Assembly: GCA_964404765.1 (NCBI GenBank)
Contig: CAYOLL010000131.1
Span: 1-17,024 of the forward strand
From: CAYOLL01 sp964404765 [NCBI: uncultured Gemmatimonadota bacterium]
GTDB lineage: Bacteria; 4572-55
DNA: 17,024 nt
Direction of reading: 5' to 3'
The position numbers and the translations under genes were made by a program. Positions 1 to 5,200 of the stretch are shown here, one piece after another. The notes beneath the pieces were generated by a model that worked only from the letters and a program-made list of their open reading frames with translations, made no database searches and was not told the origin of the DNA. How positions within the stretch are numbered: position 1 is the stretch's first letter; every line of letters starts with the position of its first letter.

Positions 1-1
1 C

Positions 2-226
2 AGCGACCTTGATCTGCTGGTTATCGTTGCAGACAGCCCATTAAAGCCTGTGCGACGGGCCGTGCTGGGGCATCGCTGTTTAGCCGGATTGGGCGTCTCC
101 AAGGATATATTGGTGCGAACAATCACCGAAGTCAACAGTTCTAAAAATGTCCCGTCATCGTTTCTTAAAAAAATTGTTGAAAAAGGAAAAATACTGTATG
201 GAAGAAGCCAAACGTCAGGTAATTGA
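2..226 (+). CDS. MNT-type nucleotidyltransferase, C-terminal part (5' end outside window)
   Basis: The window opens inside a reading frame that gives SDLDLLVIV at its start and runs 74 codons to a TGA at 224-226. The S-D-L-D-L-L-V string matches the second half of the GSxxxxSDxDL metal-binding signature of minimal (MNT) nucleotidyltransferases, so the two acidic residues of the active site are visible. The rest (KDILVRTITEVN, then a Lys-rich helix and LYG) fits the family's C-terminal end. It overlaps the following HEPN gene by 29 bp, the classic HEPN/MNT arrangement. In known MntA-HepT pairs the MNT protein is the antitoxin and acts by AMPylating the HEPN toxin; applying that here is inference. 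The length upstream of the window is unknown. Confidence 0.75.
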   Translation, partial: SDLDLLVIVADSPLKPVRRAVLGHRCLAGLGVSKDILVRTITEVNSSKNVPSSFLKKIVEKGKILYGRSQTSGN

Positions 227-608
227 AAACTGGCTGCGCAAAGCGTTGCACGATCTGAAATCAGCTCAAAAATTAGCGGATGCAACCGATCCATATTACG
301 ATACGGCCATTTATCATTGCCAGCAAGCGGCGGAAAAAGCGATTAAGGGCTTTCTGGCCTATCACGATCAGGAAATTGCCAAAACGCATGATGTCGAGGT
401 CCTTCTTTCGGAAGCCGGAAAGCTGAATAATAGTTTTGCCGCATACTTGAACGAAGCCACGCTGCTCTCTCCGTATGCCACCGCCTATCGCTATCCCGAA
501 GATCAGTGGAATGAACCGGACTTGGATGAAGTGACCGAAGCAATTTCCGCCGCGCAAACACTGTATAATTTTGTGCTGTCTATTTTACCGCACGAGGTTC
601 ATCCATGA
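198..608 (+). CDS. HEPN domain protein (HepT-like partner of MNT)
   Basis: This 136-residue all-helical protein has typical HEPN features: a W-L-x-x-A-x-x-D-L first helix, YHCQQAAEKAIKGFLAY at residues 39-55, KTHDVEVLL at 62-70 and SPYATAYRYP at 91-100. HEPN proteins paired with MNT enzymes usually act as RNases or as the toxic half of a TA pair. I cannot see a clear R-x4-6-H catalytic motif, so activity is unproven. I chose ATG 198, preceded by an A/G-rich AAAAGGAAAA, over the in-frame ATG at 147, because 147 lies deep inside the MNT gene and its extra residues do not look like HEPN. A piece of this gene (459-492) recurs at 2277-2310. The stop overlaps the first DUF433-type stub at 605 (ATGA). 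Confidence 0.8.
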   Translation: MEEAKRQVIENWLRKALHDLKSAQKLADATDPYYDTAIYHCQQAAEKAIKGFLAYHDQEIAKTHDVEVLLSEAGKLNNSFAAYLNEATLLSPYATAYRYPEDQWNEPDLDEVTEAISAAQTLYNFVLSILPHEVHP

Positions 609-688
609 ACCGGCAAAAACGCATTTCCGTAAACCCGAAGATTTGTCATGGCAAGGCCCAATTGCGTGGGAGGTTCCGGTATGCGTAA
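605..688 (+). pseudogene. truncated DUF433-like N-terminal stub (copy 1 of MNRQKRI element)
   Basis: A 27-codon frame starts with an ATGA overlap on the HEPN stop and reads MNRQKRISVNPKICHGK, then diverges and ends just inside hicA. The N-P-K-I-C-H-G-K string is the hallmark N-terminal motif of DUF433 proteins (compare DPRICHGKPTFRG in the intact copy at 3985). The first 25 nt are identical to the stub at 4290, and the first ~40 nt closely match the stub at 3232. Homology stops at about 660, where the hicA leader begins, so this is a recombination remnant rather than a working gene. Either a separate DUF433 gene was truncated here, or a MNRQKRI stub recombined with the DUF433 block found at 1310-1330 and 4038-4056. 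Confidence 0.6.
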
Positions 689-938
689 GCATAAAAAATT
701 GATGCTGAAAGTGTTGAGCGGTGTATCCGATCATAACATCCCTTTTGATGAAATGCGCCATCTGCTGGTTCATTTGGGATTTGACGAGAGAATTCGCGGC
801 AGCCATCATATTTTTACCAAAACCGGCGTTGACGAAATATTGAATCTTCAGCCAAAGGACGGCAAAGCCAAATCGTATCAAGTCAAACAAGTGCGCAACG
901 TGATTCTTAAATACAAGTTGGGAGGCATACATGATTAA
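681..938 (+). CDS. hicA: HicA-type mRNA interferase toxin
   Basis: This 85-residue protein has the HicA double-stranded-RNA-binding-like fold signature. KHKKLMLKVLSG is followed by MRHLLVHLGFDERIRGSHHIF, with G-S-H-H at residues 40-43 holding the catalytic histidine, and a C-terminal KSYQVKQVRNVILKY helix. HicA cleaves mRNA in stressed cells and is neutralised by HicB. I chose ATG 681, with GGGAGG 8 nt upstream, over the in-frame ATG at 648, whose extra 11 residues are encoded by DUF433 remnant DNA. The gene overlaps hicB by 8 bp, in the usual toxin-first order. The length is normal for the family and no damage is visible, so the pair looks functional. Confidence 0.9.
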   Translation: MRKHKKLMLKVLSGVSDHNIPFDEMRHLLVHLGFDERIRGSHHIFTKTGVDEILNLQPKDGKAKSYQVKQVRNVILKYKLGGIHD

Positions 939-1140
939 GTATGAACTGATTATTTATTGGAGCGCCGAAGACGACGCCTTTATTTGCGAAGTCCCTGAAC
1001 TGCCGGGCTGCGCCGCCGACGGAGCCACCTACCATGAAGCGCTGCAAAATGTCGAAGTCGTTATTCAGGAATGGCTCGAAACGGCGCGAGAATTAGGCAG
1101 GCTCATCCCGGAACCAAAGGGGCGATTGGCGTATGCCTGA
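931..1140 (+). CDS. hicB: HicB-type antitoxin
   Basis: This 69-residue protein carries the HicB partial RNase H-like fold. YELIIYWSAEDDAFICEVPELPGCAADGATYHEAL contains the diagnostic E-V-P-E-L-P-G-C-x-A-D-G-x-T core, followed by the A-x-x-x-I-x-x-W-L helix. It binds and neutralises HicA. This is the short form without an obvious C-terminal DNA-binding extension, so any autoregulation through it is uncertain. The start is supported by GGGAGG seven nt upstream, inside the hicA end. The stop overlaps the in-frame leader of the next DUF433 remnant (ATG 1133) by 8 bp. Confidence 0.9.
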   Translation: MIKYELIIYWSAEDDAFICEVPELPGCAADGATYHEALQNVEVVIQEWLETARELGRLIPEPKGRLAYA

Positions 1141-1252
1141 ACGTCGAAAATTTATCCACGAACCCACAGCTAAATTGATGGGCGCCGCTGAAATTTGGGA
1201 AGACGGCCAAAGAATTGCGACGCAGACCTCATCGACCCATAAAGAGCAAAGC

Positions 1253-1378
1253 ATGGATACAAAATCCGCTACCATCTTAAGCCGTTACATTGTGGCTGAT
1301 CCCCGGATTTGTCATGGCAAGCCCACGTTTCGCGGCACACGGATTATGGTCGCTGACGTGCTGGAGCAAATGGTTTGA
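1253..1378 (+). pseudogene. truncated DUF433 antitoxin-like gene (copy 1)
   Basis: The frame reads MDTKSATILSRYIVADPRIC and continues through HGKPTFRGTRIMVADVLEQ, which matches the first ~40 residues of the intact DUF433 copy at 3985. It then breaks off at V-stop (TGA 1376-1378), so the second half of the domain is missing. Nucleotide identity with copy 3 over about 110 bases is roughly nine in ten by eye, with many third-position differences, so the duplication is not recent. The frame extends upstream to ATG 1133, overlapping hicB, but those 40 residues are unrelated to DUF433 and I do not recognise them. The leader CATAAAGAGCAAAGC resembles that of copy 3 (CATAAGGAACATAGC), which supports 1253 as the original start. 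Confidence 0.75.
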
Positions 1379-1420
1379 AACTGAAAAAAGACTGTCAAGA
1401 AAGGAAATAGCAATGCCTGT

Positions 1421-1492
1421 CTGATCAGTGATGACGAAATAGCGCAAGAAATTGAAAAAGCCCGCGAGGAATTCTATGCGCATCGTCGCTGA
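1421..1492 (+). pseudogene. 3' remnant of a small antitoxin gene
   Basis: After the DUF433 truncation the same frame reopens and reads LISDDEIAQEIEKAREEFYA and then HRR before a TGA at 1490-1492. An acidic I-S-D-x-E-I helix followed by a Lys/Arg-rich end is typical of the C-termini of small antitoxins (Phd/AbrB or ribbon-helix-helix types) paired with PIN toxins. No start codon with a ribosome binding site and no N-terminal DNA-binding domain are present, so only the tail survives. It overlaps the start of a PIN-like stub at 1476, which is what an antitoxin-toxin junction would look like. The family assignment is inference from pattern only. Confidence 0.45.
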
Positions 1493-1553
1493 TGCTATCG
1501 CTCGCAAGCGTCTGGGCCGTCCGCTCACGCTGAATGAAACGACGGATTTTTGA
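1476..1553 (+). pseudogene. PIN-toxin-like start joined to an aconitase-like fragment
   Basis: A 25-codon frame overlaps the antitoxin remnant by 17 bp. It begins MRIVADA, which resembles the first beta strand of PIN toxins (M-R-I-V-x-D-x-N), and then switches to [14 protein letters not shown]. That second part is identical over 12 residues to residues 18-29 of the aconitase encoded at 7420. The frame stops at TGA 1551. The arrangement suggests a toxin gene cut after its first codons and joined to a piece of an acn gene. The PIN reading of the first seven residues is weak on its own. The aconitase match is strong and has its own entry. Confidence 0.5.
1497..1532 (+). repeat. aconitase 5' coding fragment, codons 18-29
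   Basis: These 36 nt match 7471-7506 inside the complete acn gene at 33 positions. The three differences are all at third codon positions and are synonymous (ATT/ATC, GCC/GCT, CGC/CGT), so the encoded [12 protein letters not shown] is unchanged. This pattern means the fragment came from a diverged, once-functional aconitase gene rather than being a recent copying error of the resident gene. Similarity may extend a little further to about 1553, with a short indel. Confidence 0.8.
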
Positions 1554-1588
1554 TTTTCGACAAAAAGCGTTCATAAGAAGGAGACAAA

Positions 1589-2020
1589 ATGGAAGAACTT
1601 TTAGAACTCAAGTCCTACATTCTCAAGGAAGATTATCGGTCGGCCCTGACACTTGTGGAGGAAATGGAAGAAATGAGCCGTGAAGATAAGCTGAACCGGA
1701 TTGATAGTTTTCTGGTCGTTTTGTTGCTCCATTTGATCACGCAGGACGCGGAAAATCGCACAACAAGCTCGTGGGATTTGTCCATCTACAACGCCGTTCG
1801 TGAGATTCACAAAACCAACAAAAGACGGAAAGCCGGCGGTTTCTATTTAGACACGAACGCCTTACGGGAAGCAATAGATGACGCTTATCCGGCTGCGCTC
1901 AAAAATGCGGCGGCGGAATCCTTTGGCGGTCAATTCGGCGCCGTTCAAATGGCCGGAAAAGTTGACGCCGTCAAAATTAAGGCGAAAGCGTTGCAATTAT
2001 TGACATCTGAAGATGAATGA
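1589..2020 (+). CDS. DUF29 family protein
   Basis: This 143-residue helical protein has the DUF29 pattern. LVEEMEEMSREDKLNRIDSF matches the family's L-x-E-E-x-E-x-M-x-R-x-x-x-x-x-x-S block, and VVLLLHLI follows as the conserved helix. The C-terminal third contains REAIDDAYPAALKNAAAE, the usual end of the domain. The start is well supported by AAGGAGA 6 nt upstream of ATG 1589. DUF29 proteins have no established biochemical role. They are common in cyanobacteria and other TA-rich genomes, often next to TA genes, and a TA-like role is sometimes proposed. The stop overlaps an in-frame ATG at 2013 of the next ORF, suggesting translational coupling. No damage is visible. Confidence 0.75.
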   Translation: MEELLELKSYILKEDYRSALTLVEEMEEMSREDKLNRIDSFLVVLLLHLITQDAENRTTSSWDLSIYNAVREIHKTNKRRKAGGFYLDTNALREAIDDAYPAALKNAAAESFGGQFGAVQMAGKVDAVKIKAKALQLLTSEDE

Positions 2021-2045
2021 CCGAAAAATCACCCCGGAGACAAAC

Positions 2046-2312
2046 ATGGAACTTTACGATCTGGTTTTAGAAATGAAACTGCTGGAACGCCGCATGACGT
2101 TATACGAGGAAAAATATGGCGTATTGAGCGAAGACTTCTACAACGCCTTGATGGCCGGACAATTGGCTAAGTTTGACGAGTACGATGAAACTCGCTCCGA
2201 TTTTAGCCGCTGGAAAGGTATCTTTCAAACATGGCAGCGACGGAAAACGTTGTACGCCCAACAAGTCCGGCAACATACGCCGCTCGCTCCGTATGCGACC
2301 GCCTATCGCTGA
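2046..2312 (+). CDS. orphan antitoxin-like small protein with chimeric C-terminus
   Basis: The 88 residues start MELYDLVLEMKLLERRMTLY and continue EEKYGVLSEDFYNAL. From memory, this E-E-K-Y-G-V-L-S-E-D-F-Y pattern occurs in small proteins encoded next to TA-type toxins, but I cannot name the family with certainty and no such partner follows here. I chose ATG 2046, with CGGAGA about 7 nt upstream, over ATG 2013, which overlaps the DUF29 stop. The last residues, TPLAPYATAYR, are encoded by DNA homologous to the HEPN gene at 459-492 in the same frame. The native C-terminus has therefore probably been replaced by a fused HEPN fragment and the downstream partner lost. The protein may or may not still function. 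Confidence 0.6.
   Translation: MELYDLVLEMKLLERRMTLYEEKYGVLSEDFYNALMAGQLAKFDEYDETRSDFSRWKGIFQTWQRRKTLYAQQVRQHTPLAPYATAYR
2277..2310 (+). repeat. HEPN gene fragment (copy of 459-492)
   Basis: This 34-nt block differs from 459-492 at only three positions. It is in the same codon phase: ATLLSPYATAYR in the HEPN protein, HTPLAPYATAYR here. In this copy the next codon is TGA, so it ends the preceding ORF. The shared frame and shared motif indicate descent from a HEPN gene rather than chance. It marks a recombination or deletion junction. Confidence 0.7.
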
Positions 2313-2322
2313 AGGAAATAAA

Positions 2323-2607
2323 ATGCAAATTAACGACATTATCTGGCGCAGAGAAATTGTTGACAAACTTGAACAAAAGCATCATGTCACCACGGACGAA
2401 GTTGAAGATGTGCTCTACAACAAACCGGTTTTCCGCAGAGCCGAAAAAGGATTTTATGAGGGCGAAGACCTCTATTATGCTTATGGTCGAACCGACAACG
2501 GACGCTATTTGTTCGTAGTCTTTATCTATAAAGCAAGCCACGACGCGCTGATTATTAGCGCCAGAGATATGGATAGCAAAGAAAGGAAATGTTATGCCAA
2601 AAAATAA
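2323..2607 (+). CDS. BrnT-like ribonuclease toxin (DUF497 type)
   Basis: This 94-residue protein reads IIWRREIVDKLEQKHHVTTD followed by EVEDVLYNKP. The middle has GEDLYYAYGRTDNGRYLFVV and the end has ALIISARDMDSKERKCYAKK. The H-x-V-T-x-x-E-V-E-x-V-L, G-R-T-x-x-G-R-x-L-F-V-V-F and I-I-S-A-R-D-M-x-x-x-E-R blocks are those of BrnT/DUF497 toxins, which are RelE-like RNases. I chose ATG 2323, with GAAGGAAAT upstream directly after the previous stop, over the in-frame ATG 2173 inside that ORF. The next gene overlaps by 14 bp and encodes a matching CopG-type antitoxin, in the usual toxin-first order of brnTA. The gene appears intact. Confidence 0.8.
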   Translation: MQINDIIWRREIVDKLEQKHHVTTDEVEDVLYNKPVFRRAEKGFYEGEDLYYAYGRTDNGRYLFVVFIYKASHDALIISARDMDSKERKCYAKK

Positions 2608-2869
2608 GACTCGTCTGCCTGATCGTTTTGATACGATTGATCAAATTCAAGATTTTTGGGATACGCATTCCAGCGCCGATTTTTGGGATGAAATGACCGA
2701 CGTAGACATGGAGTTATCGCCCGAACTGCGCGAAAAAATTGAACTCAACCGTTTATATCGCCTGTTGGGACTGGAAGATAAGCAAATCCACAAAATTGAG
2801 CAAAAGGCGCAGACCGCGCATCTCCCGACTCGTCAGTTGATTAGCCGGTGGGTGTTGGAGCATGTTTAG
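2594..2869 (+). CDS. CopG/BrnA-type antitoxin
   Basis: This 91-residue protein has the CopG-antitoxin signature FWDTHSSADFWDEM at about residues 18-31, in which F-W-D is nearly repeated. It then has a short beta strand (VDMEL) and a helical C-terminal region, QIHKIEQKAQTAHLPTRQLI, that fits a ribbon-helix-helix DNA-binding end. Such proteins bind the BrnT-like toxin and usually repress their own operon, though no operator could be identified here. The start is supported by AAAGGAAAT ahead of ATG 2594, inside the toxin gene, implying coupled translation. The gene appears full length. Confidence 0.8.
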   Translation: MPKNKTRLPDRFDTIDQIQDFWDTHSSADFWDEMTDVDMELSPELREKIELNRLYRLLGLEDKQIHKIEQKAQTAHLPTRQLISRWVLEHV

Positions 2870-2926
2870 CAATTCCGTGCCAAATAATGGCGCAGCGATA
2901 TTTGCAACGCCTATATGGAGCGTGAC

Positions 2927-3278
2927 ATGAAACCGAAACAGGCCACCATCTTAGGCCGTTACATTGTGGCCGATCCCCGAATTTGTCACGGCAAACCCAC
3001 GTTTCGCGGTACGCGGATTATGGTCGCCGATGTGCTGGAGCAAGTGGCCGAAGGCATGGCTTGGGAAGCGATTATCTGAAAGCCGGCGTAACAGCATTAC
3101 CAAAGAAGCGATTGCCGAAGCCGTGCAACTCCAAAACACAAATGGCTTTGAAAAATATCCGTTGCGCGGGATGGATTTTACCTATATTGACCCGACGGAA
3201 CCTGTAGCCGTTGAAGACTGGGAGGCGCTTAATGAACCGGCAAAAACGCATTTTCGTGCACCCGAAAATTTACCTTAA
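2927..3278 (+). pseudogene. frameshifted DUF433 gene (copy 2)
   Basis: The first frame gives MKPKQATILGRYIVADPRIC and runs through EQVAEGMAWEAII to a premature TGA at 3077-3079. Compared with copy 3, one extra base (C near 3076) breaks the frame. The rest of the domain then continues in the +1 frame, with NSITKEAIAEAVQLQN and MDFTYIDPTEPVAVEDWEAL. A second lesion, loss of one A at about 3230-3232, removes the normal stop, so the second frame reads through to a TAA at 3276. The gene is otherwise full length and closely similar to copy 3, so inactivation is fairly recent. If real, it leaves only the N-terminal half of the protein. Confidence 0.8.
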
Positions 3279-3309
3279 AGGAGACTTAAGTCATGCTCAC
3301 CGCCTATAA
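3232..3309 (+). pseudogene. MNRQKRI stub (copy 2)
   Basis: Directly after the DUF433 coding end, the ATGAACCGGCAAAAACGCAT sequence recurs and encodes MNRQKRIFVHPKIYLKGDL before leaving homology. The first 14 residues align with the stub at 605 (ISVNPKIC there, IFVHPKIY here). The rest doubles as the leader of the next antitoxin gene, providing its AAAGGAGA ribosome binding site. It has no domain beyond the first few residues and is best read as the decapitated start of the gene that once followed DUF433. Confidence 0.55.
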
Positions 3310-3550
3310 AGCCCTCTTAAATTATGACCAATTGGAATGGTTGGCTGAAAAACCAAAAGCCACATCCCAGCCGGTGGAAGTCATCGTTCTGTTTGTGCCC
3401 AAAAAGCGAGCGAGACGCCGTAACTCGCAAAAATTGGCCGCTATCTTAGAAGCGATGGCCCAGCAAGGCGGCGTGTCCTCTATTCCCGATCCTCTGGCCT
3501 GGCAACGCCAAATGCGCGAAGAACGATCTTTGCCGGGGCGTGAGCTATGA
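3293..3550 (+). CDS. VapB-like antitoxin of a PIN toxin
   Basis: The 85-residue protein has a beta-rich N-terminus (YDQLEWLAEK, VEVIVLFVPK), a basic linker (KKRARRRN) and a toxin-binding tail, IPDPLAWQRQMREERSLPGR. The D-P-x-x-W-Q-R-x-x-R-x-x-R-x-L-x-G-R tail is typical of antitoxins encoded immediately before PIN-domain toxins. The start ATG 3293 has AAAGGAGA about 9 nt upstream. It ends in an ATGA overlap with the PIN gene, the standard vapBC layout. By analogy it binds the PIN active site and represses the operon. The DNA-binding fold type is not clear from sequence alone. Confidence 0.75.
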   Translation: MLTAYKALLNYDQLEWLAEKPKATSQPVEVIVLFVPKKRARRRNSQKLAAILEAMAQQGGVSSIPDPLAWQRQMREERSLPGREL

Positions 3551-3921
3551 TGCTTTTGGATAGCAATATCATCATTTATGCCGCGCAACCGGTTCATGCG
3601 TTTCTGCGGCAATTTATCGCTCAAAATGAGGTTGTCGTCTCGGCTGTCAGCTATGTAGAAACATGCGGCTATCATTTGCTGAAAGAAAACGAGCGTCGGT
3701 TCTTTGAGCAGTTTTTCAATGCCGCCCACATGCTTCCAATTTCCCATGATGTTATTCTCAAAGCAACCGAACTTCGGCAGCGGCAAAAAATGTCTTTGGG
3801 CGATGCCCTGATTGCGGCTACGGCCATTTGTTATCAACACGCGCTGGTCACTCGAAACATTCAAGATTTTTCCAAAATATCGGAACTGAAACTGATAGAC
3901 CCGTTTCAAAACCACCCCTAA
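3547..3921 (+). CDS. VapC-type PIN domain RNase toxin
   Basis: The 124-residue protein shows the PIN active-site set: LLDSNIII with D5, VSYVETCGY with E38, SLGDALIAATA with D86, and LVTRNIQDF with N104 and D107. These acidic residues hold Mg2+ for RNA cleavage. VapC toxins usually cut tRNA or rRNA and are blocked by the preceding antitoxin. The start is fixed by the ATGA overlap with the antitoxin; a second ATG follows at once. The length is normal, no lesion is seen, and the pair is probably functional. The downstream gap contains an aconitase 5' remnant. Confidence 0.85.
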   Translation: MMLLDSNIIIYAAQPVHAFLRQFIAQNEVVVSAVSYVETCGYHLLKENERRFFEQFFNAAHMLPISHDVILKATELRQRQKMSLGDALIAATAICYQHALVTRNIQDFSKISELKLIDPFQNHP

Positions 3922-3925
3922 CTTT

Positions 3926-3963
3926 TTTTAACAGTGGAACATTATGGGCGATTCAATCAAGAA
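3926..3963 (+). repeat. aconitase translation-start fragment (leader plus first codons)
   Basis: By eye, this 38-nt stretch aligns without gaps to 7402-7439, the leader and first codons of acn, at about 30 of 38 positions. The shared parts are TTTTAAC, a GGAA in the ribosome-binding region, the ATG at the same spacing (3944), and the 15-mer CGATTCAATCAAGAA. It would encode M-G-D-S-I-K against M-T-D-S-I-K in aconitase. Homology ends after this, and the frame soon stops. It is a second acn-derived scrap in the TA island. Confidence 0.6.
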
Positions 3964-3984
3964 TTACAGCATAAGGAACATAGC

Positions 3985-4293
3985 TTGAGCCCAAAACCTG
4001 CCACCATCTTAGGCCGTTACATTGTGGCCGATCCCCGGATTTGTCATGGCAAGCCCACGTTTCGCGGTACGCGGATTATGGTCGCCGACGTGCTGGAACA
4101 AGTGGCCGAAGGCATGGCCTGGGAAGCGATTATTGAAGGCTGGCGTAACAGCATTACCGAAGAAGCAATTGCCGAAGCCGTGCAACTCCAAAACGCGAAT
4201 AGTTTTGAAAAATACCCGTTGCGCGGAATGGATTTCACCTATATTGACCCGACGGAACCTGTAGCCGTTGAAGATTGGGAGGCGCTTAAATGA
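3985..4293 (+). CDS. DUF433 antitoxin-type protein (intact copy 3)
   Basis: A complete 102-residue DUF433 protein. The signature DPRICHGKPTFRGTRIMV is followed by VLEQVAEGMAWEAIIEGW, then NSITEEAIAEAVQLQNANSF and the C-terminal YIDPTEPVAVEDWEALK. DUF433 proteins are small helix-turn-helix-like proteins often encoded next to PIN-like DUF5615 proteins, and are taken as antitoxins. I chose TTG 3985, with AAGGA about 8 nt upstream, because it matches the ATG of copies 1 and 2 in the alignment. An in-frame GTG at 3934 would add 17 residues encoded partly by acn remnant DNA. No working toxin follows, only a 20-codon stub overlapping at ATGA, so this looks like an orphan antitoxin. Confidence 0.75.
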   Translation: MSPKPATILGRYIVADPRICHGKPTFRGTRIMVADVLEQVAEGMAWEAIIEGWRNSITEEAIAEAVQLQNANSFEKYPLRGMDFTYIDPTEPVAVEDWEALK

Positions 4294-4352
4294 ACCGGCA
4301 AAAACGCATTTCCGCATACCTAAAAGACCGTAATACTGGAGTCATAAGATGA
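4290..4352 (+). pseudogene. MNRQKRI stub (copy 3)
   Basis: A 20-codon frame begins with ATGA overlapping the DUF433 stop and reads MNRQKRISAYLKDRNTGVIR, then ends in an ATGA overlap with the restriction endonuclease gene. The first 25 nt are identical to the stub at 605, after which the sequences differ. It is probably the 5' end of the gene that originally followed DUF433, cut when the restriction-modification genes were joined here. Short coupling peptides of this kind can help translation of the next gene, but that is speculative. Confidence 0.5.
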
Positions 4353-5185
4353 ATTCAATCGAAATAGTTGTAAAGTTATACGAGGGATTGGTACGTAAAA
4401 TTGCTGCTGGCAAAATTCCTATTAACTTAAGACCCCCTGCTTTGGTTGGCACTGTTCAAGATGACCCTTTTGATTGTTGGATCACCGAAGAGATTAAGCA
4501 TTTCTTACCCCAACTTGAAATATATCAAGCTGGTAAACTAACCACTCCAGATGTTATATTGCGGGATAAGTCAAGCCATACGATTGTTGGTTTGGAGGTA
4601 AAAAAACTAATTCAAAAACCTAATGGAATGGACCCGCGTGGGATGACAATTGATTATAATAGCTGTTTGCCATGCGGAAAAGCACTTATCAAGGTTGGTC
4701 ATAACACGGTTGAAATCCCTTGTTTTTATTTGTTCGCCTTGCTCAGCCCGGACAGCCGTGAAATTGTTACGACCATTTTGATGGATGGAGATTTTTTAAA
4801 TTATGATTTTGAATTACACAAAGAGGCCAAGTACGCAAATTTGAGCGAGTACAATCATGGGCCATATGGCGAAGGTTCAGTTCGGCATCGTCGTATGTAC
4901 ACTTATCCCAATCCGCTCAACTATAAACTGTCATTTTTCCACCTCCGGCATATTTTTGTTCTCAAGCAGCACGATCTTCCATACATCCCGCACGATCTTC
5001 CAAGAACAGATTTAATCATCCGTAGTGACAAGTATAAAAATGCGTTCCACTATCTTGTCATTGACGCGAGCGCCACCTCAAATCTGCCGTTGAATCAATT
5101 GCCCGTTCGCCAGGATATTTTTAGCGCCTGCAAAAGGCGTCAGCCTAAAGAGCGCGTAGCAGCCATGCCCCACCTCGAATCTTGA
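4349..5185 (+). CDS. type II-like restriction endonuclease, PD-(D/E)XK fold
   Basis: The 278-residue protein has the nuclease core PDVILRDKSSHTIVGLEVKK at about residues 67-86. D68, E83 and K85 match the PD...ExK active site, with beta-strand spacing as expected. A conserved-looking RGMTIDYNSCLPCGKALI block follows at about 97-114. No ATPase, helicase or specificity domain is present, so it fits a stand-alone type II enzyme. It lies 15 bp before a DNA methyltransferase, forming an R-M operon in endonuclease-first order. The start ATG 4349 has CTGGAGT about 6 nt upstream and overlaps the previous stub. The DNA is AT-rich compared with acn, suggesting separate acquisition. I cannot predict the recognition sequence. 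Confidence 0.7.
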   Translation: MNSIEIVVKLYEGLVRKIAAGKIPINLRPPALVGTVQDDPFDCWITEEIKHFLPQLEIYQAGKLTTPDVILRDKSSHTIVGLEVKKLIQKPNGMDPRGMTIDYNSCLPCGKALIKVGHNTVEIPCFYLFALLSPDSREIVTTILMDGDFLNYDFELHKEAKYANLSEYNHGPYGEGSVRHRRMYTYPNPLNYKLSFFHLRHIFVLKQHDLPYIPHDLPRTDLIIRSDKYKNAFHYLVIDASATSNLPLNQLPVRQDIFSACKRRQPKERVAAMPHLES

Positions 5186-5200
5186 AAGAAGAGTAAAAAG

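Noticed and set aside
147-197. Upstream ATG at 147 for the HEPN gene
   Set aside because: It would add 17 basic residues encoded in another frame of the MNT gene. ATG 198 gives the normal HEPN start and the usual short overlap.
3934-3984. GTG start at 3934 for the intact DUF433 gene
   Set aside because: The extra residues are encoded partly by aconitase leader DNA and are not shared by the other two copies. TTG 3985 matches their start position and has AAGGA upstream.
600-4300. Integron cassette array explaining the co-oriented small TA genes
   Set aside because: Genes overlap or abut by ATGA and share internal fragments. I see no attC-like imperfect palindromes with core sites between them and no integrase in the window.
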